A stretch of DNA of 10,054 bases from an uncultured bacterium (lineage in GTDB: Bacteria; Acidobacteriota; UBA890): contig CALAKE010000731.1 in NCBI GenBank assembly GCA_937922775.1, forward strand, positions 1 to 10,054. The letters are read 5' to 3'. This document shows positions 1 through 6,653 of the stretch, piece after piece. Position numbers and translations under genes: made by a program. The number at the start of each line of letters is the position of its first letter. Position 1 is the first letter of the stretch. Below the pieces are notes generated by a model. It ran no database searches, had not been told where the DNA came from, and saw nothing but the letters and a program-made list of their open reading frames with translations.

Positions 1-1
1 G

Positions 2-379
2 CTCGTCTGGACTGAGCCAGAATCTGACGCTCTTCGCGCCCTGCTGACGGAGTGGCCGGACCGAGTGTCGAGCGATCTCACGCATGTCGAGGTAATTCGC
101 ACCGCGCGCCGTGGTGATGCCTCCGCTACGACAATCTTGGAAGATCGTGCCCGAGAAGTGATCGCCGCAGTGAATCTCCTGGCGATCACCGAGGAAGTGC
201 TCGAGCTCGCGGCCATGATGGAACCGAATGGGTTGCGATCCCTCGATGCGATTCATCTGGCTTCCGCCCTGGCCATGGGATCCGATCTGGGTGCTATGGT
301 CACCTACGATATGGCTCTCGCCGCCGCGGCTAGATCAGCGGGCATCGAGGTGCTTGCGCCGGGCGCACAAAGGACATAG
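2..379 (+). CDS. vapC: VapC-type PIN-domain ribonuclease (toxin), 3' part
   Basis: The gene enters from the left edge; 125 codons are visible, ending with TAG at 377-379. PIN proteins are Mg2+-dependent RNases, and VapC toxins usually cleave tRNA or rRNA and are held in check by a VapB antitoxin. Visible family marks are the acidic residue in HVEVIR (about 108-125), the SLDAIHLASAL block (about 242-274) with its conserved Asp, and the VTYDMALAAAA block (about 299-331) with the last Asp. The first catalytic Asp, expected in an LDTSALVK-like N-terminus, lies outside the window, as would any vapB. A GTG at 65 is an internal codon, since the conserved frame is open to base 2. The stop codon overlaps the SD of hflX. 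PIN family assignment is firm; toxin function is inferred because the antitoxin cannot be seen. Confidence 0.85.
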   Translation, partial: LVWTEPESDALRALLTEWPDRVSSDLTHVEVIRTARRGDASATTILEDRAREVIAAVNLLAITEEVLELAAMMEPNGLRSLDAIHLASALAMGSDLGAMVTYDMALAAAARSAGIEVLAPGAQRT

Positions 380-382
380 GAG
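378..382 (+). promoter_or_regulatory. Shine-Dalgarno site that decides the hflX start
   Basis: AGGAG sits inside the toxin stop region (TAGGAG) and is followed by an 8-nt spacer to ATT at 391. This is ideal SD spacing, whereas the TTG at 418 has no SD-like sequence in front of it. Overlap of the SD with the toxin stop codon also suggests translational coupling of the two genes. Confidence 0.65.
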
Positions 383-390
383 ACACACCC

Positions 391-2046
391 ATTTCAAAAC
401 GAGACCTTTCCGGCAACTTGCAGGGCATCCAGGCATCGCAGCGTCGCGCGCTCGAGCGCACGTTTCGCCGCCGCGTGGCGCCCGACGAGGTGATCTCCGC
501 CGAGTTGGCGCGTCACCTGACAGAGATCTCTGCGGATCTGAGACGCCAGGTTGGCGTGCTGCTCACCCGCGAGGGGGCCGTGCGCCACGTGATCGTCGGC
601 GATGCCAAGGCCTTGATGTTGCCCGATATCGGCCGCCTGCGAGGCGGAACCGGACGCTTTCGCGGCTTGCGCCTGGTGCACACACACCTGAAAGGGGAGC
701 CCCTCAGCCACGACGACCTCAACGACCTGGCCCTCCTGCGCCTCGACATGGTCGCAATGGTCGAGGTGCACGAGAAGGGACTGCCCGGCAAGATCGAGGC
801 CGCCTACCTGGATCCGGCGGCGCTGGCGTTTGATGGTAGCGACGGAGACTCGGCGGCGGATCCATTCCTGCACGTGCACGCCCGAGGAGTGCACGATCTC
901 GATCTCGACTTTCTCGACACGATCGAAGCGCTGGAGGCGGAGTTTGCGCGTGTCGTGGGACGAGCCACGGGGGCCGACGGGGTGGAGCGTGCCCTCGTCA
1001 TCGGCGTGAAGCCCGATGATGAGCATTTCGAAGAAACCCTGGAGCTCGTGCGCTCGGCCGGAGTCGTGATCGCGGGCACGATGCGCCAGCGCACGTTCAA
1101 GGTTCACCCCAAGACGGTGGTGGGGCGCGGCAAGCTCCAGGAGCTGATTCTGGAGGGCATGCGCCGCAACGCCGAGGTGGCGATCTTCGATATCAACCTG
1201 AAGCCGGCGCAGGCGCGGGCCTTCGAGGATGCCACGGGGATGAAGGCGATCGATCGGACCCAGCTCATCCTCGATATTTTCGCGCAGCGAGCCCGCAGCC
1301 GAGACGGCAAGCTCCAGGTAGAGCTCGCACAGCTCCGATACTCCTTGCCGAGACTGACGGAGAAAGACGCGGGGCTCTCGCGCCTCACCGGCGGGATTGG
1401 AGGCCGCGGCCCGGGCGAGACCGTGATGGAGATCGGCCGCCGCCGCATCGGCGACCGCATTCGCGCGCTCGAAAAACAGGTCGAGAAGCTGTCGGGGCAG
1501 CGCGACGTGCGCAGAGGGAAACGCCGCCGCGAAGGTATCCCCGTGCTCTCGATTGTCGGCTACACGAACGTCGGAAAGAGCACGCTGCTCAATGCCCTCA
1601 CGGAAAGCAAGATCAAGGCACAGAACAAGCTGTTCATGACGCTCGATCCCACGAGCCGGCGCTTGCGCTTCCCGCGAGAGGGCGAGGTGATCATCACCGA
1701 CACCATCGGCTTCATCGCCGACCTGCCTGCCGACCTGCTGGCGGCTTTCCGCGCCACGCTCGAGGAGCTCGCCGACGCCGACCTCCTGCTGCACGTGGTC
1801 GATGCCTCCGATCCCTACATCGATGACAAGGTGGAGACCGTCGAGAAGTTGCTCGGCGACCTCGACCTGGCCGAGATTCCGATTCTGCGCGTTCTGAACA
1901 AGATCGATATCGCCGACCCGAGCGAGTTGCCGGATCTGGCCCGCCGGCATGCCGCTGTCCCCATCAGCGCCACACAGCGCACGGGCCTCTCCCAGCTCAT
2001 CACTGCCGCTGAGCAGCGCCTGGCGAAGCGGAAGCCCCTGACCTGA
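391..2046 (+). CDS. hflX: GTPase HflX, long form, probable ATT start
   Basis: HflX is a cytoplasmic GTPase that binds 50S subunits and splits stalled ribosomes, notably under heat stress. From ATT 391 it is 551 residues, longer than the roughly 430 of E. coli HflX because of an N-terminal extension of about 170 residues. The HflX domain follows (VGRGKLQEL, IDRTQLILDIFAQRAR, GGRGPGET), then the G domain: G1 GYTNVGKST at 390-398, G3 DTIGF at 437-441, G4 NKID at 503-506. No ATG, GTG or TTG lies in frame between the TAG at 331 and TTG 418. The family's N-terminal GNL-x-G-x-x-x-SQ-x-RALER region is complete only if translation begins before 418, and AGGAG precedes ATT by 8 nt. A sequencing error changing ATG to ATT is possible. 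The extension also carries a JAMM-like HTH-x6-S-x2-D pattern (H97, H99, S106, D109), which is only a candidate metal site. Identity is certain; the start is likely. Confidence 0.95.
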   Translation: MSKRDLSGNLQGIQASQRRALERTFRRRVAPDEVISAELARHLTEISADLRRQVGVLLTREGAVRHVIVGDAKALMLPDIGRLRGGTGRFRGLRLVHTHLKGEPLSHDDLNDLALLRLDMVAMVEVHEKGLPGKIEAAYLDPAALAFDGSDGDSAADPFLHVHARGVHDLDLDFLDTIEALEAEFARVVGRATGADGVERALVIGVKPDDEHFEETLELVRSAGVVIAGTMRQRTFKVHPKTVVGRGKLQELILEGMRRNAEVAIFDINLKPAQARAFEDATGMKAIDRTQLILDIFAQRARSRDGKLQVELAQLRYSLPRLTEKDAGLSRLTGGIGGRGPGETVMEIGRRRIGDRIRALEKQVEKLSGQRDVRRGKRRREGIPVLSIVGYTNVGKSTLLNALTESKIKAQNKLFMTLDPTSRRLRFPREGEVIITDTIGFIADLPADLLAAFRATLEELADADLLLHVVDASDPYIDDKVETVEKLLGDLDLAEIPILRVLNKIDIADPSELPDLARRHAAVPISATQRTGLSQLITAAEQRLAKRKPLT

Positions 2047-2080
2047 CCCCCTTCCCAGCACGAGACAGGTTATCTATCCT

Positions 2081-2109
2081 TTGGTGTGCAGCATCTTTGG
2101 GTGGCTAAT
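2081..2109 (+). promoter_or_regulatory. Possible sigma70-like promoter for the DUF2959 gene
   Basis: TTGGTG at 2081-2086 and GCTAAT at 2104-2109 are separated by 17 nt, in the 146-nt gap between hflX and the DUF2959 gene. They match the -35 and -10 consensus at 3 of 6 and 4 of 6 positions. Spacing is ideal but matches are modest, and promoters of this lineage are not known to me. Confidence 0.3.
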
Positions 2110-2117
2110 CAAGGGCG

Positions 2118-2164
2118 TTCGCACTGGGGCAACGAAGATCGCAAGGCCGACTTTCGAGTGCGGA
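2118..2164 (+). other. Inverted repeat in the DUF2959 leader
   Basis: TTCGCACT (2118-2125) can pair with AGTGCGGA (2157-2164) as an 8-bp stem with one G-U pair around a 31-nt loop. The stem ends 28 nt before the DUF2959 start codon and is not followed by a T tract, so it is not an intrinsic terminator. It may be a leader structure or a chance pairing. Confidence 0.3.
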
Positions 2165-2192
2165 CATCACACAAACCATAGGGGAATACCAA

Positions 2193-2879
2193 ATGCGAAG
2201 TCATGAGACCAGCAATGTCTCGAGGGCCAGCTATCTGTCCATCGGTCGCATCGCGATCATCTTTCTGCTGAGCGCGGTTTTGGCAGTCCCGTCGATCGCT
2301 CCAGCCCTCGGCCAGAACCAGGGCCCGAAGCGCACGGAGGAGCTCATCAAACGGGCGGACCGCGTCGTGCAGAGCACGCGAGAGGCGCAAGATCAGCTCC
2401 GCAAGACCATCGACATCTACAACAGCATCATGCAGGGATCGTCGAACGAGCTCCGTAAGGAGTTCGAGAACCTGCAGAAGGAAATCAACAACACGCAGAA
2501 GAAGCGTGAGGACGTCCAGAAGAAGTTCGCAGAGATGGGCCAGGAGGCGGACCGGGTCTTCGCCTCTTGGCATCAGGAGATCGAGGCGATTTCCAACACG
2601 CAGGTCAGGGACCTGAGCCGCACCCGCTTGATGGATACGCGTCAGCAGTACAGTGCGATCCTCATGGCATCGACCGAAGCCGGTGGCGAGGTCGACGCTC
2701 TTTTTGCGACTCTGAACGATCACGTCCTCTTCCTGGGATACGACCTCAACGCTGCGGGTATCGCCGCGCTGAGCGAGGAGGCCGCGAAGCTCAATGAGCA
2801 AGCCGGCACGCTTTTCGCGGAGATCGACACGACGGTCGCCAAGCTGAATGACTACATCCAGGCAACCAGGTCCCAGTAA
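2193..2879 (+). CDS. Exported DUF2959-family coiled-coil protein
   Basis: A 228-residue protein with an N-terminal hydrophobic segment (about 17-39) and likely signal-peptide cleavage near APALGQ, placing the mature chain in the periplasm or at the envelope. The rest is almost wholly helical and charged, with coiled-coil-like stretches at about 45-135. The C-terminal half has the DUF2959 pattern: F-x-x-W-x-x-EI (123-130), an R-x-x-x-T-x-x-x-Y helix (145-153), DHVLFLGYDLNAAGIAAL (176-193). No biochemical function is established for this family. ATG 2193 follows a good SD (AGGGGA, 2180-2185) with a 7-nt spacer. The gene is preceded by a 146-nt gap and followed by an intrinsic terminator, so it is probably its own transcription unit. 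Family assignment comes from recalled consensus and is fairly confident. Confidence 0.8.
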   Translation: MRSHETSNVSRASYLSIGRIAIIFLLSAVLAVPSIAPALGQNQGPKRTEELIKRADRVVQSTREAQDQLRKTIDIYNSIMQGSSNELRKEFENLQKEINNTQKKREDVQKKFAEMGQEADRVFASWHQEIEAISNTQVRDLSRTRLMDTRQQYSAILMASTEAGGEVDALFATLNDHVLFLGYDLNAAGIAALSEEAAKLNEQAGTLFAEIDTTVAKLNDYIQATRSQ

Positions 2880-2894
2880 CCGCGACCTTTGGTG

Positions 2895-2922
2895 AGATCG
2901 AAAACAGATCTGATACCCGATC
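2895..2922. repeat. Small nested inverted repeats with three GATC sites
   Basis: GATCG (2896-2900) and CGATC (2918-2922) form an inverted repeat around an 8-bp perfect palindrome, CAGATCTG (2905-2912). Three GATC sites start at 2896, 2907 and 2919, spaced 11 and 12 nt. The block lies between the DUF2959 stop codon and the terminator hairpin, where a promoter or operator for the next gene could sit. GATC is frequent across this window, so the cluster may be chance. Confidence 0.3.
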
Positions 2923-2927
2923 ATGAG

Positions 2928-2960
2928 AGGGCCGCCCGACCTGGGCGGCCTTCTTCGTTT
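2928..2960 (+). terminator. Rho-independent terminator after the DUF2959 gene
   Basis: A perfect 8-bp GC-only stem, GGCCGCCC (2930-2937) with GGGCGGCC (2943-2950), encloses the 5-nt loop GACCT and is followed by TTCTTCGTTT (2951-2960). The stem extends by one G-U and one A-U pair to 2928/2952. It lies 49 nt past the DUF2959 stop and ends 26 nt before the next start codon. Confidence 0.85.
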
Positions 2961-2986
2961 GTGAGCCGATTCTGAGGAGTTTCGAC

Positions 2987-3688
2987 ATGCACGATATGGA
3001 TTCGACGCCAGCCCGTATCCTTCGATGGGCTCGACCGCGGGCGCGCGCAGCGCGGCCGTTGGTGGCGGCGTTGCTGACCTTGGCCTTGGCCGGGTCGACG
3101 GGCGGCGCTGTCGCGACTGAGGAACCGCCGGCAGCTCCAACCACGGGATTCACAACTGCACAAGGCACCCCCGCCGGGGCGAGTGAGATCCGTCTCGACG
3201 TGTCTCTCATCCAGGATTTCGTCCGGGTCGCGTTCTTCGGCAAGGAGGGCAGGTTTCACTTCAAGGATTACACGGCCTGCAACTACGAGTTCCTGCAGAA
3301 CCCGAAGGTGGAGATCCAGGATGGATTGTTGGTGATTTCAGCGGAATACTGGCGCCGCCTCGCCACGCCGGCCGGGAGCCTGTGCGTCGGTGGCCCGGGA
3401 ACCAGCGCCACGGCCGTCATGCACGCACGACCGTACGGCTCCGGCCGCACCCTGGGACTCGAGATCACCGAGATCACCACCAAGGAGATGCCTGAGCTGA
3501 CACAGTTCATGCTCTCAGCGGCGGGAGTGACCGTTCCGACTCGCGAGGAGTTCGACCTGATGTCGATCCTGAACACGGGACTCCACACAACCCGACCCTT
3601 CGGCATTGCTTCGCTCGACATTCGTGAGGTCAGGGTCGAAGCGAGCTCGCTCGTGTTGACAGTCAGTATGCAGCTCGGAGTGTGGTGA
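2987..3688 (+). CDS. Exported protein of unknown function
   Basis: A 233-residue protein with an Arg-rich N-terminus (13-23), a hydrophobic core (about 24-40) and a probable signal-peptidase site after AVA (41-43), so it is likely periplasmic. A Pro/Ala/Thr-rich linker (45-65) leads to a strand-rich domain (about 68-233) with two cysteines at 98 and 133. I do not recognise the family. The layout, an amphipathic helix followed by alternating strands containing VEIQDGLLVISAEYW and a repeated VRVEASSLVLTVSM-like strand, recalls lipid-binding YceB/DUF1439 or TULIP-type domains, but that is only a fold guess. ATG 2987 follows GAGGAG (2974-2979) with a 7-nt spacer; ATG 2996 is a second choice. The upstream hairpin is very close, so expression may depend on it. 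The next gene follows after 46 nt and may be co-transcribed. Confidence 0.75.
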   Translation: MHDMDSTPARILRWARPRARAARPLVAALLTLALAGSTGGAVATEEPPAAPTTGFTTAQGTPAGASEIRLDVSLIQDFVRVAFFGKEGRFHFKDYTACNYEFLQNPKVEIQDGLLVISAEYWRRLATPAGSLCVGGPGTSATAVMHARPYGSGRTLGLEITEITTKEMPELTQFMLSAAGVTVPTREEFDLMSILNTGLHTTRPFGIASLDIREVRVEASSLVLTVSMQLGVW

Positions 3689-3700
3689 TCCAGCAGCAGG

Positions 3701-3726
3701 AAAGGGGCGAAGTGCGGGCCACCTGA
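3701..3726 (+). other. SD plus four-codon mini-ORF ahead of the DUF3592 gene
   Basis: AAAGGGG (3701-3707) precedes GTG at 3712 by 4 nt, which opens a reading frame of four codons ending in TGA at 3724-3726. The DUF3592 start (3735 or 3747) is then 8 or 20 nt downstream and lacks a strong SD of its own. It could be a leader peptide that delivers ribosomes by reinitiation, or a chance SD. Confidence 0.2.
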
Positions 3727-3734
3727 CCGCCACA

Positions 3735-5474
3735 ATGAGACCCGACATGAACAGGTCTGACAAGCGCGGAATGGGATGCCTCATCCTCTTCGCCACGCCG
3801 TTTGCCGGGGTGGGACTTTTTGTCGGGTACCTGGCATTCTCCATGTTTTTCGGCTGGGTCGAGGTACTCGGCTGGCGGGAGGTGCCGGCGAGGATCCACT
3901 CGGTTGAGCTCATCGAGCATGTCGACGACAGCGTCACGTACCGCGTCGAGGCCAACTACGAGTATCACTTCCTGGGTGAGACTTATCAGTCCGATCAGGT
4001 TGCCCTCAGTGAATCTGCCGACAATATCGGCTCCTTTCATCAGGACAAGTACCGTGAGCTCGCTCGCTACCAGGAGTCAGGGGCACTCTTCCGCTGCTTC
4101 GTGGATCCCGACGAGCCTTCCGAATCGATTCTCTATCGAGATCTGCGCTGGGGGCTCCTGGCGCTGGAGATGGTCTTCGCACTGGTCTTCGGCGGCGTCG
4201 GGTTCGGCCTCATCATCGGGGCCGTCATCGGCCAGCGCATCGTGGCGAAGGAGGAACATCTCAAGGCTGCACACCCTGATGAACCCTGGCTCTGGGACCC
4301 TAGCTGGGCCGATGGGCGCATTCGTGGAGGGTCGAAGGCGAAAGCGATCGGCATCACGATCTTCGCGACCTTCTGGAACCTCATATCGCTCCCGCCGGTA
4401 TTTCTCATCTGGGAGGAGTACGCGGAGGGCAACACCCTCGTGCTGCTGGTGCTTCTCTTCCCCCTCGTCGGAATCCTCATGGCTATCGCAGCCATCCGTC
4501 TCTGGATGCGGTACTTCAAGTTCAGCCAGTCGGTGTTCGAGATGACCCGCTTCCCGGGCATCCTGGGCGGCCTGCTCCAGGGGCATATCCTCACGGGCAT
4601 GAGAGAAGCCCCCGAGGAGGGCGCCCGCCTGACCCTGAGTTGCATCCGCAAGGAGACGAGCGGAAGCGGAAAGAACAAATCATCTACGGAGCGTGTGCTC
4701 TGGCAGGACACCGACGTTGTCGATCGAGCCCTACTCGCCTATACGCCGAACGGGTGGAGGATCCCCGTGGAGATGGGCATCCCCTTCGACGCCGGCCCGC
4801 CGAGCAGCACCGACGCCGACGAAGACTCGGTGTTCTGGCGCCTTGACGCCGGGGCCGCGGTTCCCGGAGTGGATTTCGAGGCTGATTTCAAGGTGCCGGT
4901 ATTCCGTACGCCCGACAGCGATCCTGAATTCGAATGGGAATCGAGGGAGTCGTCGGGCGTTCTCTCAGCGGCTGCCATCGCGGAGGAGCTGCGCGCGGCT
5001 GGCATCTACCTCGATGTCACCCCTACCGGTCACAGGCGGATCTCCTTTGCCCGCGCCCGTCAGAAGGGTGCAGCGACGGGCCTGACGGTTTTCCTCGCCC
5101 TCTGGAGCGGCGCCATTTGGCTCATGATCCGTTTTGGCGCTCCCATCGTTTTTCCCATCGTCTTCGGGTTGTTCGAGGTCCTCTTGATTTTCGCCGCCGT
5201 CGATCTGTGGCTCACCAAACGGGTGATCGAAGTCAACCGAGCCGAGATCTGCTACTCGAAAGGAGTCTTCGGCTCAGGCAAGCAACGAATCCTGCCGCGC
5301 GACGAGATCGAGTCGATCAAACCCACGCGAGGCATGCAGTCGGGCAGCAAGCTCTACTACCAGATCGAGGTGAAGACGCAGAGGGGAAAGGAACACACCA
5401 TCGCCAACCAGATTGGCAGCCTGCTGATCACCAAGAGTCTGATCAGGGAAATCGAGGACGCTCTGGGCGAGTGA
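3735..5474 (+). CDS. DUF3592 multi-pass membrane protein with PH-like C-terminus
   Basis: A 579-residue inner-membrane protein of unknown function. The first part is a typical DUF3592 unit: a transmembrane helix (about 15-40), a strand-rich extracytoplasmic domain (48-138) with VPARI, YEYHFLGETYQSDQV and a CFVDPDEPSESIL block, then a second helix (139-167). Two further helices lie at about 203-225 and 233-257, followed by a soluble stretch (258-445) and another helix pair (446-492). The C-terminal tail (495-579), with EICYSKGVFG and a RILPRDEIESI strand, resembles a small bacterial PH-like domain. The start is uncertain: ATG 3735 has no clear SD, ATG 3747 has only a weak GAGA in front, and both keep the first helix. 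The gene sits between an exported protein and an XdhC homologue, which does not suggest a role. Confidence 0.85.
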   Translation: MRPDMNRSDKRGMGCLILFATPFAGVGLFVGYLAFSMFFGWVEVLGWREVPARIHSVELIEHVDDSVTYRVEANYEYHFLGETYQSDQVALSESADNIGSFHQDKYRELARYQESGALFRCFVDPDEPSESILYRDLRWGLLALEMVFALVFGGVGFGLIIGAVIGQRIVAKEEHLKAAHPDEPWLWDPSWADGRIRGGSKAKAIGITIFATFWNLISLPPVFLIWEEYAEGNTLVLLVLLFPLVGILMAIAAIRLWMRYFKFSQSVFEMTRFPGILGGLLQGHILTGMREAPEEGARLTLSCIRKETSGSGKNKSSTERVLWQDTDVVDRALLAYTPNGWRIPVEMGIPFDAGPPSSTDADEDSVFWRLDAGAAVPGVDFEADFKVPVFRTPDSDPEFEWESRESSGVLSAAAIAEELRAAGIYLDVTPTGHRRISFARARQKGAATGLTVFLALWSGAIWLMIRFGAPIVFPIVFGLFEVLLIFAAVDLWLTKRVIEVNRAEICYSKGVFGSGKQRILPRDEIESIKPTRGMQSGSKLYYQIEVKTQRGKEHTIANQIGSLLITKSLIREIEDALGE

Positions 5475-5527
5475 CACCCAGCAAATACGGAGTGACATGC
5501 TCCTCCGGCCAAAGCATACTCATCGCC

Positions 5528-6598
5528 ATGCGAAATCTGACTGCGGAGATCGAGAAATGGCAGGGTCAGGGCAAGAGCATTGCCCAGGCGACCGTCGTGC
5601 ACGTCTGGGGTTCCGCCCCGCGTCCTCTGGGTTCCAGAATGGCGATTTCCTCGGACGGTGACATCGCCGGATCTGTGAGCGGCGGCTGTGTTGAAGGGGC
5701 CGTGGTCGAGGTGGCTCGAACCGTCATCGATAGCGGCGTGCCGAAGCTCGTGCGCTTCGACGTCACCAACGACGAGGCTTGGTCGGTAGGGCTGACCTGT
5801 GGAGGCGTACTCGAGGTATTTATTGCGGCACTGGACTCCGGTTCGGAAGCGCAGCAGGCGCTCGAGAGTGAGCTTGCCTCCGACCGCATCTCCACGCTGG
5901 CCACCATCGTCGATGGCCCCGGCGCCGGCAACCAACTCCTCATTCGGGGCGATGGCAGCCGCAGGGGAGACCTGGGCTCTCCGGACCTGAATACCTGGGC
6001 AATCTGGGCCGCCGCGCACGACCTGCCGGACGGCGCCGCCGGGCGACGAAAGATCGAAACCCGCAACGGCGAGGTTGCTCCGAAGGAAGGTCCGTACGAG
6101 GTGATCGACGTTTTTCTCGAGGCCAAAGCCCCACGCCCCAAGCTCATTATCATCGGTGCTGTCCACGTGGCCATTCCCTTGGTCTCATTTGCCAAGACCA
6201 TGGGCTTCCGGACCATCGTCGTCGATCCGCGCAGCGCCTTTGCCACCGAGGAGAGGTTTGCGCACGCCGACGAGATTCTCGTGAAGTGGCCGGAGGAGGC
6301 ATTCGCCGAGATCGGCATCAACGCGACGACCTCCGTAGCCGTCCTGAGTCATGATCTGAAGATCGACGTGCCGGCTTTGCGGGCGGCGCTCGGCAGCCCG
6401 GCTCGCTATGTCGGCGCCCTCGGGTCGAAGAAGACCCAGGCCAAGCGTGTCGCCGCGCTGCAGGACGATGGAGTAGCGGATGAACAGATCGCTCGTATCC
6501 ACTCCCCCATCGGCCTCGACATCGGCGGTCGGAGGGCGGAGGAAATTGCTCTCTCGGTGATCGCCGAGGTCGTTGCGGCCAGCCACGGTCGCGCCTAG
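5528..6598 (+). CDS. XdhC/CoxI-family molybdenum cofactor maturation protein
   Basis: A 356-residue cytoplasmic protein. XdhC-family members bind molybdenum cofactor and assist its sulfuration and insertion into enzymes such as xanthine dehydrogenase or CO dehydrogenase-like hydroxylases. Family blocks are all present: GSAPRPLGSRM (28-38), GSVSGGCVE (48-56) and GLTCGG (88-93), whose cysteines are well conserved, then a Rossmann-type domain with LIIIGAVHVAIPL (206-218) and IVVDPRSAFAT (230-240), GALGSKKT (296-303), and HSPIGLDIGGRRAEEIALS (325-343). GAVHVA instead of GAGHVA points to the CoxI-like branch. The frame stays open far upstream inside the DUF3592 gene, but homology begins at ATG 5528; its SD is weak, and GTG 5492 is a less likely option. 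No molybdenum hydroxylase subunit gene lies in the window, so the client enzyme is unknown. Confidence 0.92.
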   Translation: MRNLTAEIEKWQGQGKSIAQATVVHVWGSAPRPLGSRMAISSDGDIAGSVSGGCVEGAVVEVARTVIDSGVPKLVRFDVTNDEAWSVGLTCGGVLEVFIAALDSGSEAQQALESELASDRISTLATIVDGPGAGNQLLIRGDGSRRGDLGSPDLNTWAIWAAAHDLPDGAAGRRKIETRNGEVAPKEGPYEVIDVFLEAKAPRPKLIIIGAVHVAIPLVSFAKTMGFRTIVVDPRSAFATEERFAHADEILVKWPEEAFAEIGINATTSVAVLSHDLKIDVPALRAALGSPARYVGALGSKKTQAKRVAALQDDGVADEQIARIHSPIGLDIGGRRAEEIALSVIAEVVAASHGRA

Positions 6599-6653
6599 CG
6601 GGCGTGCACCTCGCTGAGATGGCAGCGGGAGCTGGCGGGGAGTCGCTGGCTCG

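Noticed and set aside
418..420. TTG as the hflX start
   Set aside because: No SD in front, and the conserved N-terminal residues precede it; ATT 391 with AGGAG fits better.
394..2061. 555-codon open frame antisense to hflX on the minus strand
   Set aside because: It mirrors the hflX coding frame over nearly its whole length in GC-rich DNA, has no SD of note and its sequence shows no recognisable domain.
2501..2560. Repeated AAGAAG-rich stretch as a possible DNA repeat
   Set aside because: It encodes lysine-rich coiled-coil helices of the DUF2959 protein and is not a periodic DNA repeat.
2109..3140. 343-codon minus-strand open frame across the DUF2959 gene and the terminator
   Set aside because: It runs antisense through a well-supported gene with a signal peptide and SD, and through a terminator; no domain is recognisable.
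4934..5527. Upstream extension of the XdhC frame into the DUF3592 gene
   Set aside because: The extra 198 codons are out of frame with the DUF3592 coding sequence and low in recognisable content; XdhC homology begins at ATG 5528.
6599..6653. Possible bidirectional terminator in the convergent gap
   Set aside because: Partial AGCGGG/CTCGCT pairing exists but with mismatches and no T tract on either strand.
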